From a virus: DNA of 24,659 bases. Positions 1 to 6,920 of the stretch are shown in pieces. Location: positions 1 to 24,659 of the IMG/VR virus record IMGVR_UViG_3300043468_000120; one strand, written 5' to 3'. Each line of letters starts with the position of its first letter. Positions within the stretch are counted from its first letter, which is position 1. The notes beneath the pieces were generated by a model. It made no database searches. It was not told the origin of the DNA and worked only from the letters and a program-made list of their open reading frames with translations. Position numbers and translations under genes: made by a program.

Positions 1-1902
1 CCCCACGCCAGGCTTCAGCCCTACTGGGTCTTACGCGAGGCCATCACCGACCAGGAGCAGCACCGCGCTGCGTTCGGAGGTATCGCTGACAGCCTTGAGG
101 GTGACAGAGCGATCACCAACCCTAGCCGTGTGATGAGGCTCGCGGGAACGATCGCATGGCCGACAAAGCCAGGCAGGGTGCCGGAACTTACGTCGCTCGT
201 GCCGCTGAAGTACAAGCCGAGAGCCTACGACCTCGAAGAGGTGATGCGGGCATACCCTGCAAGCGCCAAGGTCCACTCAATCGACACGGCGCGGAAGAAT
301 GATCCGATTGAGCGGGTCGCAACCGGCGCTCTCGGCCTTGGCGCCGAGCAGATCTCGGACGGTCGAGAAGCATATATGCGGGACACGATCCTCGCCGTTC
401 TCATCCAGTGGATCGGTGAGAACGGGTCGGTCCCGACAGATCAGGAGCTCTACGACGCCGCCTGGCCGCAATACTCGGCGCACGTCGATTTCAGCAGGCC
501 GGGGCGCGGGCCTGACGAGATGGTGCGGAAGATCCGGTCCACCCTCGGACGGTTCGAACGTGGCCAGCTGCGGGGGCTGCCAGACATGGATGCTGCCGTG
601 GCAAGGTGGCGGGAGAAGCAGAAGGCTGAAAGGCCGAGGACAACGCCACCGGCCGATTACACGGCTCACCTCGAACGCGAGCAGGAGCATCCGGTCAAGC
701 AGCAGCCCGATGAGCTGGTGCAGAAGAGCGGCATCAAGGCATCACCCTTCAGGCTGGTGCCCGAAGACCAGATCCCGCCTCGCGACTGGGTCTATGGCCG
801 TCACCTGATCCGCCGCTTCGTCTCTGCGACCGTCGCCCCCGGCGGCGTCGGCAAGTCATCCCTGACCTTCGTCGAGGCTATGGCGATGGTCACCGGCAAG
901 CCGCTACTGGGCGTCAACGTGGCCAAGCCCCTGAAGGTCTGGGTTTGGTGCCTCGAAGACCCCCGCGAGGAGCTGGACCGGCGCTTCGCAGCGATCGCCA
1001 AGCACTACAAGATCGCGGACGAAGACATCGGCGAGCGGCTGTTCCTGAACTCAGGCCGCGACACCCCGCTCTGCGTCGCCAGGCAGGAGACCAAGACCGG
1101 CGCCATCATCGTCGAGCCCGACATGGGGGAGATCGAGAGGGAGATCACTGCGCTCGGGATCGACGTGCTCCTGGTGGACCCCTTCGTGGCCAGCCACCAG
1201 GTCAGCGAGAACGACAACGTCGCCATCAACGCCGTCATGCGCCAGTGGGTGCTGCTGGCCGAGCGCTGCAACGTGGCGATCGAGCTGATCCACCATACCA
1301 GGAAGAACGGCGACGGCGAGGTCACGGCTGAGACCAGCCGCGGGGCCAAGGCGCTGACCGACGCCACCCGCGATACCCGCGTGATCAACCAGATGTCGGA
1401 GGCCGAGGCTGCCAAGTTCGGCGTCGAGAACCGGAGGCTGCATTTCCGCACTTACTCTGACAAGGCCAACCTGGCGCCGCCGGCGGAGCATTCGGACTGG
1501 TACATGCTCGAAAACGTCGCCCTGGCGAATGGCGTCATGGGAGCCGACGGCGACCACGTCGGCGTCGCGACCAGGTGGGAGGTTCCGGGGCCGTTCCACA
1601 AGGTCAGCAAGGACACCATCAACAGCATCCTGCAGGCGATCGACCTGGGGGTGATCGACGACGACGGCAAGCAGACTGGCATCCCATACGGCGAGAGCAG
1701 CAGGGGCGGCTCCAAACGTTGGGTAGGCCAGGTGCTGATGGATCACGGGATGGAGGAGGAGGAGGCCAAGAGGGCTGTCGCCGCCTGGATCAGCTCGGGC
1801 GTTTTGACGATCGAAAAGGTGGAGGTCAGGAGGCGGGAAGCGACGGCCGTAAAGGTTAACAAAACCGCTTGGGCGGAGATCGTGGGGGCCTCAAATGGGT
1901 AG
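1..1902 (+). CDS. Phage primase-helicase (RepB-like primase + RepA-like AAA ATPase), 5' end missing
   Basis: The frame is open from base 1, so the gene starts left of the window; the GTG at 130 is not the true start. The 43 codons before it end in NPSRVMRLAGTIAWP (codons 39-53), the conserved tail of RepB-like archaeo-eukaryotic primase domains. A RepA/KaiC-type hexameric helicase domain follows: Walker A GGVGKSS near 841-861, Walker B VLLVDPF near 1165-1185, and the HHTRK sensor motif near 1291-1305, followed by a SRGAKALTDATRDTR stretch typical of this ATPase class. The last ~90 codons (from about 1600) look like a winged-helix tail. The protein should prime and unwind DNA at the phage origin. 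It overlaps the next gene by 8 bp. The region is clearly richer in GC than the structural genes. The domain calls are confident; substrate and origin are inference. Confidence 0.87.
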   Translation, partial: PHARLQPYWVLREAITDQEQHRAAFGGIADSLEGDRAITNPSRVMRLAGTIAWPTKPGRVPELTSLVPLKYKPRAYDLEEVMRAYPASAKVHSIDTARKNDPIERVATGALGLGAEQISDGREAYMRDTILAVLIQWIGENGSVPTDQELYDAAWPQYSAHVDFSRPGRGPDEMVRKIRSTLGRFERGQLRGLPDMDAAVARWREKQKAERPRTTPPADYTAHLEREQEHPVKQQPDELVQKSGIKASPFRLVPEDQIPPRDWVYGRHLIRRFVSATVAPGGVGKSSLTFVEAMAMVTGKPLLGVNVAKPLKVWVWCLEDPREELDRRFAAIAKHYKIADEDIGERLFLNSGRDTPLCVARQETKTGAIIVEPDMGEIEREITALGIDVLLVDPFVASHQVSENDNVAINAVMRQWVLLAERCNVAIELIHHTRKNGDGEVTAETSRGAKALTDATRDTRVINQMSEAEAAKFGVENRRLHFRTYSDKANLAPPAEHSDWYMLENVALANGVMGADGDHVGVATRWEVPGPFHKVSKDTINSILQAIDLGVIDDDGKQTGIPYGESSRGGSKRWVGQVLMDHGMEEEEAKRAVAAWISSGVLTIEKVEVRRREATAVKVNKTAWAEIVGASNG

Positions 1903-2434
1903 CCCGGAAATGTGCGCAAATCACTTTGGGCATTTGCGCACATTTGCGCAAACAGGGGGTGCGCAAAAAAACAAATCCCTAAGCCATAGGGATTTGCGCA
2001 AAGAGCGCGCAAAACCGCTCCATGAATTGCGCAGTTTTGCACGCGAGCGCAATCCCAATGGCCTTTTTGCTGCGGGCGATGATGATCTGGCGGAGCTTGA
2101 GCTTACCCTGCGTCAGGTGATGGACGCTATGGCGGAGAAGGCCAGGGAGTTGACCTGGCAACAGGCGAAAGTTGCCCCCTGGTGGGATCTTTGGCGGGAG
2201 GTTTCTCGCCAGCACGAGGAGATGGTCAGGGATGAGGGCTTCAAGATCGGCGGCCAGCAGGCGGGGTTCAGGTTGTCGGCGATCAGACGGCTTGACGCGC
2301 AGAGGGAAGAATTGAAGCCGCATTTTACCGAGGTTTCGAGGCTGCAGGGTGAGGTCAGGAACCTCAAGGCCAAGGCCAGGGGCATCCAGGCTGAAATCAA
2401 GATCGTCAAGAGCAAGCGACGGAGATCAGCATGA
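1895..2434 (+). CDS. Hypothetical replication-module protein
   Basis: A 179-residue product that I do not recognise. The ATG at 1895 overlaps the end of the helicase gene by 8 bp and has a G-rich ribosome binding sequence (GTGGGGG) about 6 nt upstream. Residues 1-55 are read through a dense set of GCGCAA boxes and look low in protein information. From about residue 60 the product is helical and charged, with a WW pair near residue 91 and a very basic tail (KIVKSKRRRSA). If the box region is only an origin, translation could begin later: an in-frame ATG lies at 1910 and another at 2120. The gene ends in ATGA, coupling it to the next one. Position next to the primase-helicase suggests a replication accessory role; that is inference. 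Confidence 0.6.
   Translation: MGSPEMCANHFGHLRTFAQTGGAQKNKSLSHRDLRKERAKPLHELRSFARERNPNGLFAAGDDDLAELELTLRQVMDAMAEKARELTWQQAKVAPWWDLWREVSRQHEEMVRDEGFKIGGQQAGFRLSAIRRLDAQREELKPHFTEVSRLQGEVRNLKAKARGIQAEIKIVKSKRRRSA
1911..2052 (+). repeat. Cluster of eight GCGCAA boxes (iteron-like)
   Basis: Boxes lie at 1913-1920, 1933-1940, 1943-1952, 1960-1967, 1993-2002, 2007-2014, 2027-2033 and 2045-2052. Two copies are the perfect 10-bp palindrome TTTGCGCAAA, and CATTTGCGCA is repeated in direct tandem at 1931-1950. Several centre-to-centre spacings are near one or two helical turns (22, 10, 11, 22). The boxes occur in all three codon phases of the overlapping gene, so they are not a peptide repeat but a DNA-level signal. 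Their place directly after a primase-helicase suggests an origin or an operator. Confidence 0.65.
1973..1995 (+). other. Perfect hairpin within the GCGCAA cluster
   Basis: AAATCCCTA (1973-1981) and TAGGGATTT (1987-1995) form a perfect 9-bp stem with a 5-nt loop (AGCCA). The 3' arm runs straight into the box at 1993-2002. No T-run follows, so it is not a standard terminator. It may belong to an origin or be a binding site. Confidence 0.55.
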
Positions 2435-2982
2435 GCAAGACAGCCGCCCAGCTGGCGATCGAGGCGCTCGACGAGACCGCTCGGGCGATGGAGGTGAAAT
2501 GGGGCTGCGGGCGCCTGCCCCGACTTGTGGCGGGCATCAACCCAGAGTTGGCGGGAAAGTTCTGGTCGCAGTTCGAGAAGCTCAACGCCGCCTGCGAAAC
2601 CGGATACCTCGCAGAGCAGGAGATCCAGGCGACCAGGATGCGGGCGGCGTGGATGCGGCTTGACAGGGAGGCCGAAGCTGACGGCTGCGAACCCATCAGC
2701 CCGAAGCGCCTTGAGGGGCGGCTACCAGATGGCAGGCTCCTGGTCGTCGTAGACGGGCCGGAAGGCGCCTGGCGGGTGGCGCACGAGGATCGTGCGGCGG
2801 TGGTCTGGTCGATCGACGAGGTCGTGCGGATGCTGTGGTCGTTTGAAATGGTCAACGAGGCTAAGACCGTCTGGCCGGGGGCAAAGGTGCGTCAAATCAG
2901 AATTGATCCTGAGAGCACGAAGCCGCCAGTCGATTGGTCGAAGGGTGACGAACTTCCTTTTGAAATGTTGAGGGCCGGATGA
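2431..2982 (+). CDS. Hypothetical protein of the replication module
   Basis: A 183-residue product that I do not recognise. It starts at an ATG in an ATGA overlap with the gene before, with GGAG 6 nt upstream. It appears soluble, has no membrane segment, and is rich in Trp and charged residues. A helical N-terminal half with several Trp (for example VKWGCGRLPRLVAG near residues 22-35) is followed by a LEGRLPDGRLLVVVDGPEGAWRV segment that looks like beta strands (about residues 93-116, interrupted here only for description). The stop overlaps the next start by 4 bp. Base composition drops towards A+T in the last ~90 bases. Function is unknown; replication or recombination would fit its position. 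Confidence 0.6.
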   Translation: MSKTAAQLAIEALDETARAMEVKWGCGRLPRLVAGINPELAGKFWSQFEKLNAACETGYLAEQEIQATRMRAAWMRLDREAEADGCEPISPKRLEGRLPDGRLLVVVDGPEGAWRVAHEDRAAVVWSIDEVVRMLWSFEMVNEAKTVWPGAKVRQIRIDPESTKPPVDWSKGDELPFEMLRAG

Positions 2983-3206
2983 GCAATTGGATCACAAACA
3001 CGGAAGAACAAACAGACGCTGGCTTGATGACGCCTTACCAGCTGATGGTGCGCTATCAAGGCCAGATAAATTTCAGAACGTTAGCCAATTGGCGAAGCAA
3101 GGGCGAAGGTCCGAGGTTCGTCAAAATTGGATCACGAGTTTTTTATAGACAAGACGACGTTGAGGCGTGGGAAAAGCGCCGCACACTGGGGGTCAAAGAT
3201 GATTAG
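2979..3206 (+). CDS. Small helix-turn-helix DNA-binding protein (excisionase/AlpA-like)
   Basis: A 75-residue protein starting at an ATGA overlap, with GAGGG about 4 nt upstream. Residues 17-69 form a MerR/excisionase-type winged helix (HTH_17 type): MTPYQLMVRY, then TLANWRSKGEGPRFVKIGSRVFYRQDDVEAWEK split over residues 35-64, with the usual W-R-G-P-x-x-K-G-x-x-V-x-Y-x-x-x-D-V-x-x-W pattern. Such proteins act as excisionases, small regulators or terminase-like DNA recruiters. Here it sits between replication and packaging genes, so a late-gene or packaging switch is possible. The family is likely; the role is a guess. Confidence 0.72.
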   Translation: MSNWITNTEEQTDAGLMTPYQLMVRYQGQINFRTLANWRSKGEGPRFVKIGSRVFYRQDDVEAWEKRRTLGVKDD

Positions 3207-3852
3207 TTTCAGCGTGCAATCAGAAATCAACAAAGTCCTGAAAAGCATTGATCCTTTAACATCAAAGCAGATGCCTTTTGCTATCGCCAAGGCTTTGACC
3301 TCTACAGCAAAGGCCGTGCAAAAAGACATCACATCTGAACTGCCTACTGCCTTCACATCACCAACGGCCTTCACCAAGAAGGCGTTCACCATCAAGGCGG
3401 CACGAAAGACAGACCTGACGGCATGGGTATTCGCCAAGGACGCACAGGCCAGATATTTGGCTTATGGCATTCAAGGCGGGGAGCGCCGCGTCAAAGGCTT
3501 TGAGCGCCGCATTGATGCAATGGGTGGCGAAGCAGGCGTCATGCTGGTTCCAACGAAAGCAGTGAAGCGTGACGCATCTGGAAACGTCAGCCTTGCAACA
3601 ATCCGAAGGATCGCTGGGCAATCGAACAGCAAGAAATATTTTGTTGGAACGCCAAAGGGCAACAACAGGAGTTTCGGCGTTTACGAACGTATGGCAGGGG
3701 GTAAGCTCCGCGCACTGCTGATTGAGGCCGACGTTGGAAACTACCGAAAGCGGCTGAACATGATTGGCATTGGCAAGCGCGTGATCCAGTCGCAGTTCAT
3801 GAGAGAACTTGAGGCATCAATTGCGCAAGCGATTGCAACCGCGAGGCCGTAG
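3199..3852 (+). CDS. gpZ-like minor tail / tail completion protein
   Basis: A 217-residue protein. The ATG at 3199 overlaps the previous stop by 8 bp and is preceded by GGGGG about 7 nt upstream; the in-frame ATG at 3127 lies deep inside the helix-turn-helix gene and is unlikely. The product has the layout of lambda gpZ: an N-terminal helix with MPFAIAKALTSTAKAVQKD (about residues 24-42), a basic FTKKAF..KAARKTDL segment, a middle that could be disordered, then a C-terminal YERMAGGKLRALLIEADV stretch (near residues 161-178). In lambda, Z lies between FII and U; in this window that slot is empty and this gene is upstream of the terminase. Z-family membership is moderately supported by length, layout and the missing gene elsewhere. 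Confidence 0.6.
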   Translation: MISFSVQSEINKVLKSIDPLTSKQMPFAIAKALTSTAKAVQKDITSELPTAFTSPTAFTKKAFTIKAARKTDLTAWVFAKDAQARYLAYGIQGGERRVKGFERRIDAMGGEAGVMLVPTKAVKRDASGNVSLATIRRIAGQSNSKKYFVGTPKGNNRSFGVYERMAGGKLRALLIEADVGNYRKRLNMIGIGKRVIQSQFMRELEASIAQAIATARP

Positions 3853-3933
3853 AAAAAAGCGGGTCCTTTTTCAAGGGGTTACACCGAGGGTCGTTCCCCC
3901 GCCCGATTAAACACTAGCGAATAGGTTGTAAAG
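3853..3933 (+). other. Non-coding gap before terminase; candidate cos region
   Basis: This 81-nt gap sits directly upstream of the small terminase gene, where cos lies in phages with GpA-type terminases. It holds an imperfect dyad, CGAGGG (3885-3890) and CCCCCG (3896-3901) around TCGTT, in a G/C-rich block, as hyphenated-symmetry cosN sites do. A weak A/T hairpin (AAAAAG 3854-3859, CTTTTT 3866-3871) lies at its left. Cleavage is not demonstrated. Confidence 0.3.
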
Positions 3934-4464
3934 TTGCCTCAAGTTATCAGCGCAACGGAATATTCTAAGCGCCGAGGTGTCGCACCTACGACGATTTCGC
4001 AGGCTATTGCGGAGGGGCGGCTCAATAAGTCGGTTCGCCGTCATGGCAAAGGCTACCTCATTGATCCTGAATTGGCGGATGCGGAACTTGCCGCGAATAA
4101 CGCTCCGGGTAGAGGAGGCAGGCGTGAGAAAGGGAATGTAGGAATGTTAACACCTCCCGATTCAAACACTCCCCCACCTGATAGCTTTGACAGTGAAACT
4201 GAAACCTACACTGAAGCAAAAACTCGTCACGAACGGCTGAAAGCTGACCTTGCTGCACTTGATCTGGCTGAGAAAGAGGGAAAGTTGATTGAGGCCGCGG
4301 CGGTTGAGCGCGAGGCGTTCCGCGTGGCGCGGCTTGTGCGGGACGGCATCCTCAACATTCCCGACCGGATCGCTGGAGACCTTGCCGCTGAGATGGATCA
4401 GTTTGCCATTCATCAAAAGCTGACGGCTGAACTGCGGAAAGCTCTTGAGGGCTTGTCTCTGTGA
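3934..4464 (+). CDS. Terminase small subunit (Nu1-like)
   Basis: A 176-residue protein. TTG at 3934 is the only start codon between the in-frame stop TAG (3922-3924) and the HTH, with AGG 8 nt upstream. Residues 5-45 form a winged helix (ISATEYSKRRGVAPTTISQA, then GRLNKSVRRHGKGYLI), the cos-recognition domain of Nu1-type subunits. A disordered, Pro/Thr-rich linker follows (about 65-90), then a charged helical C-terminus (KTRHERLKADLAALDLAEKE...) typical of the oligomerisation and large-subunit contact region. It recruits phage DNA for packaging. The stop overlaps the GTG start of the large subunit (GTGA). Confidence 0.85.
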   Translation: MPQVISATEYSKRRGVAPTTISQAIAEGRLNKSVRRHGKGYLIDPELADAELAANNAPGRGGRREKGNVGMLTPPDSNTPPPDSFDSETETYTEAKTRHERLKADLAALDLAEKEGKLIEAAAVEREAFRVARLVRDGILNIPDRIAGDLAAEMDQFAIHQKLTAELRKALEGLSL

Positions 4465-6350
4465 GCCTTGCTGCATGTGCGATCTATGCTGACGCCTTCC
4501 GGCGTGGCCTATCCCCTGATCCAGATTATACGGTGTCAAGCTGGGCTGATAGTCATCGGATGCTATCACAGAAGGCAAGCGCCGAGCCTGGGCGGTGGCG
4601 CACTGAGCGCACACCCTATCTGCGGGAGATCATGGATACTCTTTCCCCGTCCTCGCCAGTCCAGAAGGTGGTGTTTATGGCTGGCGCACAGGTGGGGAAA
4701 TCTGAGTGTGGGAATAACTGGGTGGGGTTCGTGGCGCACCATGCTCCTGGCCCTATGCTGCTGGTGCAGCCAACAGTAGACACTGCCAAGCGGTTTTCCA
4801 AGCAGCGCATTGCGCCGATGATTGAGGAGACACCGGCGCTCAAGGAGCGGTTTGTTGAGAACCAAAGCCGTGACACCAGCAACACCATGCTGACCAAGGA
4901 TTTCCCCGGTGGGGTGCTGATCGTGACCGGGGCGAACTCGGCGGCTGGCCTCCGGTCCATGCCTGTCAGATACCTGTTTCTTGACGAGGTAGACGCCTAC
5001 CCGTTGGACGTTGACGGGGAGGGCGATCCCATCACGCTGGCTGCCAAGCGCACAACAACTTTTGCGCGGCGCAAGATCTTCATGTGCTCGACGCCAACCA
5101 CAAAGGACATCAGCCGGATCGAACGAGAGTTCAATGACAGCGACAGGCGGCGCTATTTCGTGCCTTGCCCACATTGTCAGGAGATGCAGTGGCTTAAGTG
5201 GGCGAACATCAAATGGTCAGACGATGACCCAGGCACAGCTTGCTACCAGTGCGAAGCCTGCGGCGTCCTGATCGAAGAACGATACAAGGCTAAGATGCTG
5301 CCAGCCGGGGAGTGGCGGGCTACCGCTCACAGTGACGGAAAGACGGCGGGGTTTCATATCTCGACCCTTTATAGCCCGCTGGGCTGGAAATCGTGGGCGG
5401 AAATCGTTGAGGAGTTCCTGCGGGCGAAGTCAGACGCGGCGCTGCTCAAGACCTTTGTTAACACTGTGCTGGGTGAGACATGGGAGGAAGACTATTCTTC
5501 AAAGATTGGCGCCGAAGATCTGGCCAGCAGGGCAGAGTTCTATGAAGAAGCGGTTGCGCCGCCTGCGGTTTTAGCCGTAACCGCTGGCGTTGACGTTCAA
5601 GATAACCGCCTCGCTGTCAGCCTCTATGGCTGGGGCCGGGACGAGGAAAGCTGGCTGCTGTACCACACGGAAATTCACGGCGATCCTGCCAGAGACGAAG
5701 TGTGGTCGCAATTGGACGAGATCATTCTACGGCCAGTAGACCACGAGATTGCAAAGCCATTGCCCATTGCGGCTGTTGCGATTGACAGCGGCGGACACTT
5801 TACAAACGAGGTTTATAGCTACGTCCGTTCAAGGGGTCGAGGCCATATCATGGCAATTAAAGGCCAATCGCAGCGTGGAAAGCCGCCAATCGGAAAGCCA
5901 ACAAAAGTGGATTTCAATTGGCGGGGAAGGGCATACGCGCGAGGCGTCGAAGTTCATCCCGTTGGATCTGACACATGCAAAAGTACACTATACGCTCGTC
6001 TAAAGCTCAATCAGCCAGGGGCTGGCTTCATTCATTTTCACGCTAAAGCGCCGCCAGATTTTTACGCGCAGTTGACGGCAGAAAAGCAGGTGACGCGCTA
6101 CGTCAAAGGCTTCCCTGTTCGTGAGTGGGTGAAGAAATCTGGAGCGCGAAACGAGGCATTGGACTGCGCTGTTTACGCTTACGCAGCCATGCAGTGGCTA
6201 TACACGCGATATAATCGGAAGACGATTTGGGAACAGTTTGAAAGATCACTGAATATCACGGAAAATACCAGCAAGGAACAGCCAGACTTAGTGCAAAATA
6301 AGCGGCAGCAAGTGCCGCGCAAGCGGTCCAATTTCATTTCTAGCTGGTAA
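4461..6350 (+). CDS. Terminase large subunit, lambda gpA family
   Basis: A 629-residue packaging motor and cos nuclease. The GTG start at 4461 overlaps the small subunit stop (GTGA), with GAGGG 9 nt upstream. ATPase: Walker A-like AGAQVGKS (74-81), Walker B YLFLDEVD (171-178), coupling motif MCSTPT (208-213). A zinc-ribbon-like CPHC...CEAC lies at 236-267. Nuclease domain: acidic residues D378 (AGVDVQ), D442 (AIDSGG) and D568 (EALDCA). Length and motif order match the GpA family, whose known members cut cos sites and leave cohesive ends. It binds the portal for DNA translocation. The last ~40 residues are polar and probably make the portal contact. Near its 3' end, 6245-6268 resembles the 24-nt repeat found in two gaps (20 of 24). 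Confidence 0.95.
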   Translation: MSLAACAIYADAFRRGLSPDPDYTVSSWADSHRMLSQKASAEPGRWRTERTPYLREIMDTLSPSSPVQKVVFMAGAQVGKSECGNNWVGFVAHHAPGPMLLVQPTVDTAKRFSKQRIAPMIEETPALKERFVENQSRDTSNTMLTKDFPGGVLIVTGANSAAGLRSMPVRYLFLDEVDAYPLDVDGEGDPITLAAKRTTTFARRKIFMCSTPTTKDISRIEREFNDSDRRRYFVPCPHCQEMQWLKWANIKWSDDDPGTACYQCEACGVLIEERYKAKMLPAGEWRATAHSDGKTAGFHISTLYSPLGWKSWAEIVEEFLRAKSDAALLKTFVNTVLGETWEEDYSSKIGAEDLASRAEFYEEAVAPPAVLAVTAGVDVQDNRLAVSLYGWGRDEESWLLYHTEIHGDPARDEVWSQLDEIILRPVDHEIAKPLPIAAVAIDSGGHFTNEVYSYVRSRGRGHIMAIKGQSQRGKPPIGKPTKVDFNWRGRAYARGVEVHPVGSDTCKSTLYARLKLNQPGAGFIHFHAKAPPDFYAQLTAEKQVTRYVKGFPVREWVKKSGARNEALDCAVYAYAAMQWLYTRYNRKTIWEQFERSLNITENTSKEQPDLVQNKRQQVPRKRSNFISSW

Positions 6351-6362
6351 AGGCCAAATTAA

Positions 6363-6920
6363 ATGGCAATTCCAAGGGTCATCGTTTCTGGGGATACTGT
6401 GAAGTGGTCTGAGCCGTCTCACGGTGAATATACATCGCCAACGTGGACGCGCATTGTTTCGCTAAGACACCGCACATCGTCAACAACAGTCAACGTCACT
6501 GGCGTTGCCAATGCCGGTGGATGGGATTTCACGTTGAGCGCAGCTTCATCTGCAACGCTTGGAACCGGCACGCTTTTCTTTCAAGATTATGTGACTGCTG
6601 GCGTTGAACGTTTCACGGTTGAAACCGGATCGATTGAGTGCCTTACGAGCGCGGCGGCATCTGCCGGAACATTCGACGGAAGGACACAGGCCGAGACTGA
6701 CCTTGAGAATGTAAGAGCAGCAATTCGTGCCAAGATAGCTGGCGGCGATGTGCAAGAATACACAATAGGAGGTCGCAGCTTAAAGAAAATGATGATGGCA
6801 GACCTAATTCTATTGGAAACAAAATTGAAGGCAGACATTCAGTCCGAGCGTCGTGCGCGGAAAATAGCAGCTGGCCTTGATAGTGGCCGCAATGTTTTTG
6901 TCCGTTTTGGCAGGAGCTAG
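6363..6920 (+). CDS. gpW-like head-tail joining protein with extra N-terminal beta domain
   Basis: A 185-residue protein starting 12 nt after the large terminase, with AAAGG upstream. Residues about 1-100 are beta-rich (GDTVKWSEPS, FTLSAASSATLGTGTLFF) and resemble Ig-like or decoration-type folds. Residues about 108-170 have the gpW pattern: an initial helix (ETDLENVRAAIRAKIAGG), a short beta pair (DVQEYTIGGRSLK) and a second helix (ADLILLETKLKADIQSERR). In lambda, W (68 residues) lies between A and B, exactly this slot. gpW stabilises the DNA-filled head and starts the tail joint. The N-terminal extension is not part of lambda gpW and its role is unknown. Confidence 0.75.
   Translation: MAIPRVIVSGDTVKWSEPSHGEYTSPTWTRIVSLRHRTSSTTVNVTGVANAGGWDFTLSAASSATLGTGTLFFQDYVTAGVERFTVETGSIECLTSAAASAGTFDGRTQAETDLENVRAAIRAKIAGGDVQEYTIGGRSLKKMMMADLILLETKLKADIQSERRARKIAAGLDSGRNVFVRFGRS

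Noticed and set aside
945-1331. Second + strand frame inside the helicase gene
   Set aside because: Arg/Ala/Gly-rich product typical of a shifted reading of a GC-rich gene; no supporting start signal.
1051-1746. Minus-strand open frame of 231 codons opposite the helicase
   Set aside because: High-GC coding sequence often leaves the opposite strand open; it has no ribosome binding site or recognisable motif.
3854-3871. A/T hairpin after the Z-like gene, considered as a terminator
   Set aside because: The stem has a single G-C pair and few T follow; it is too weak to call.
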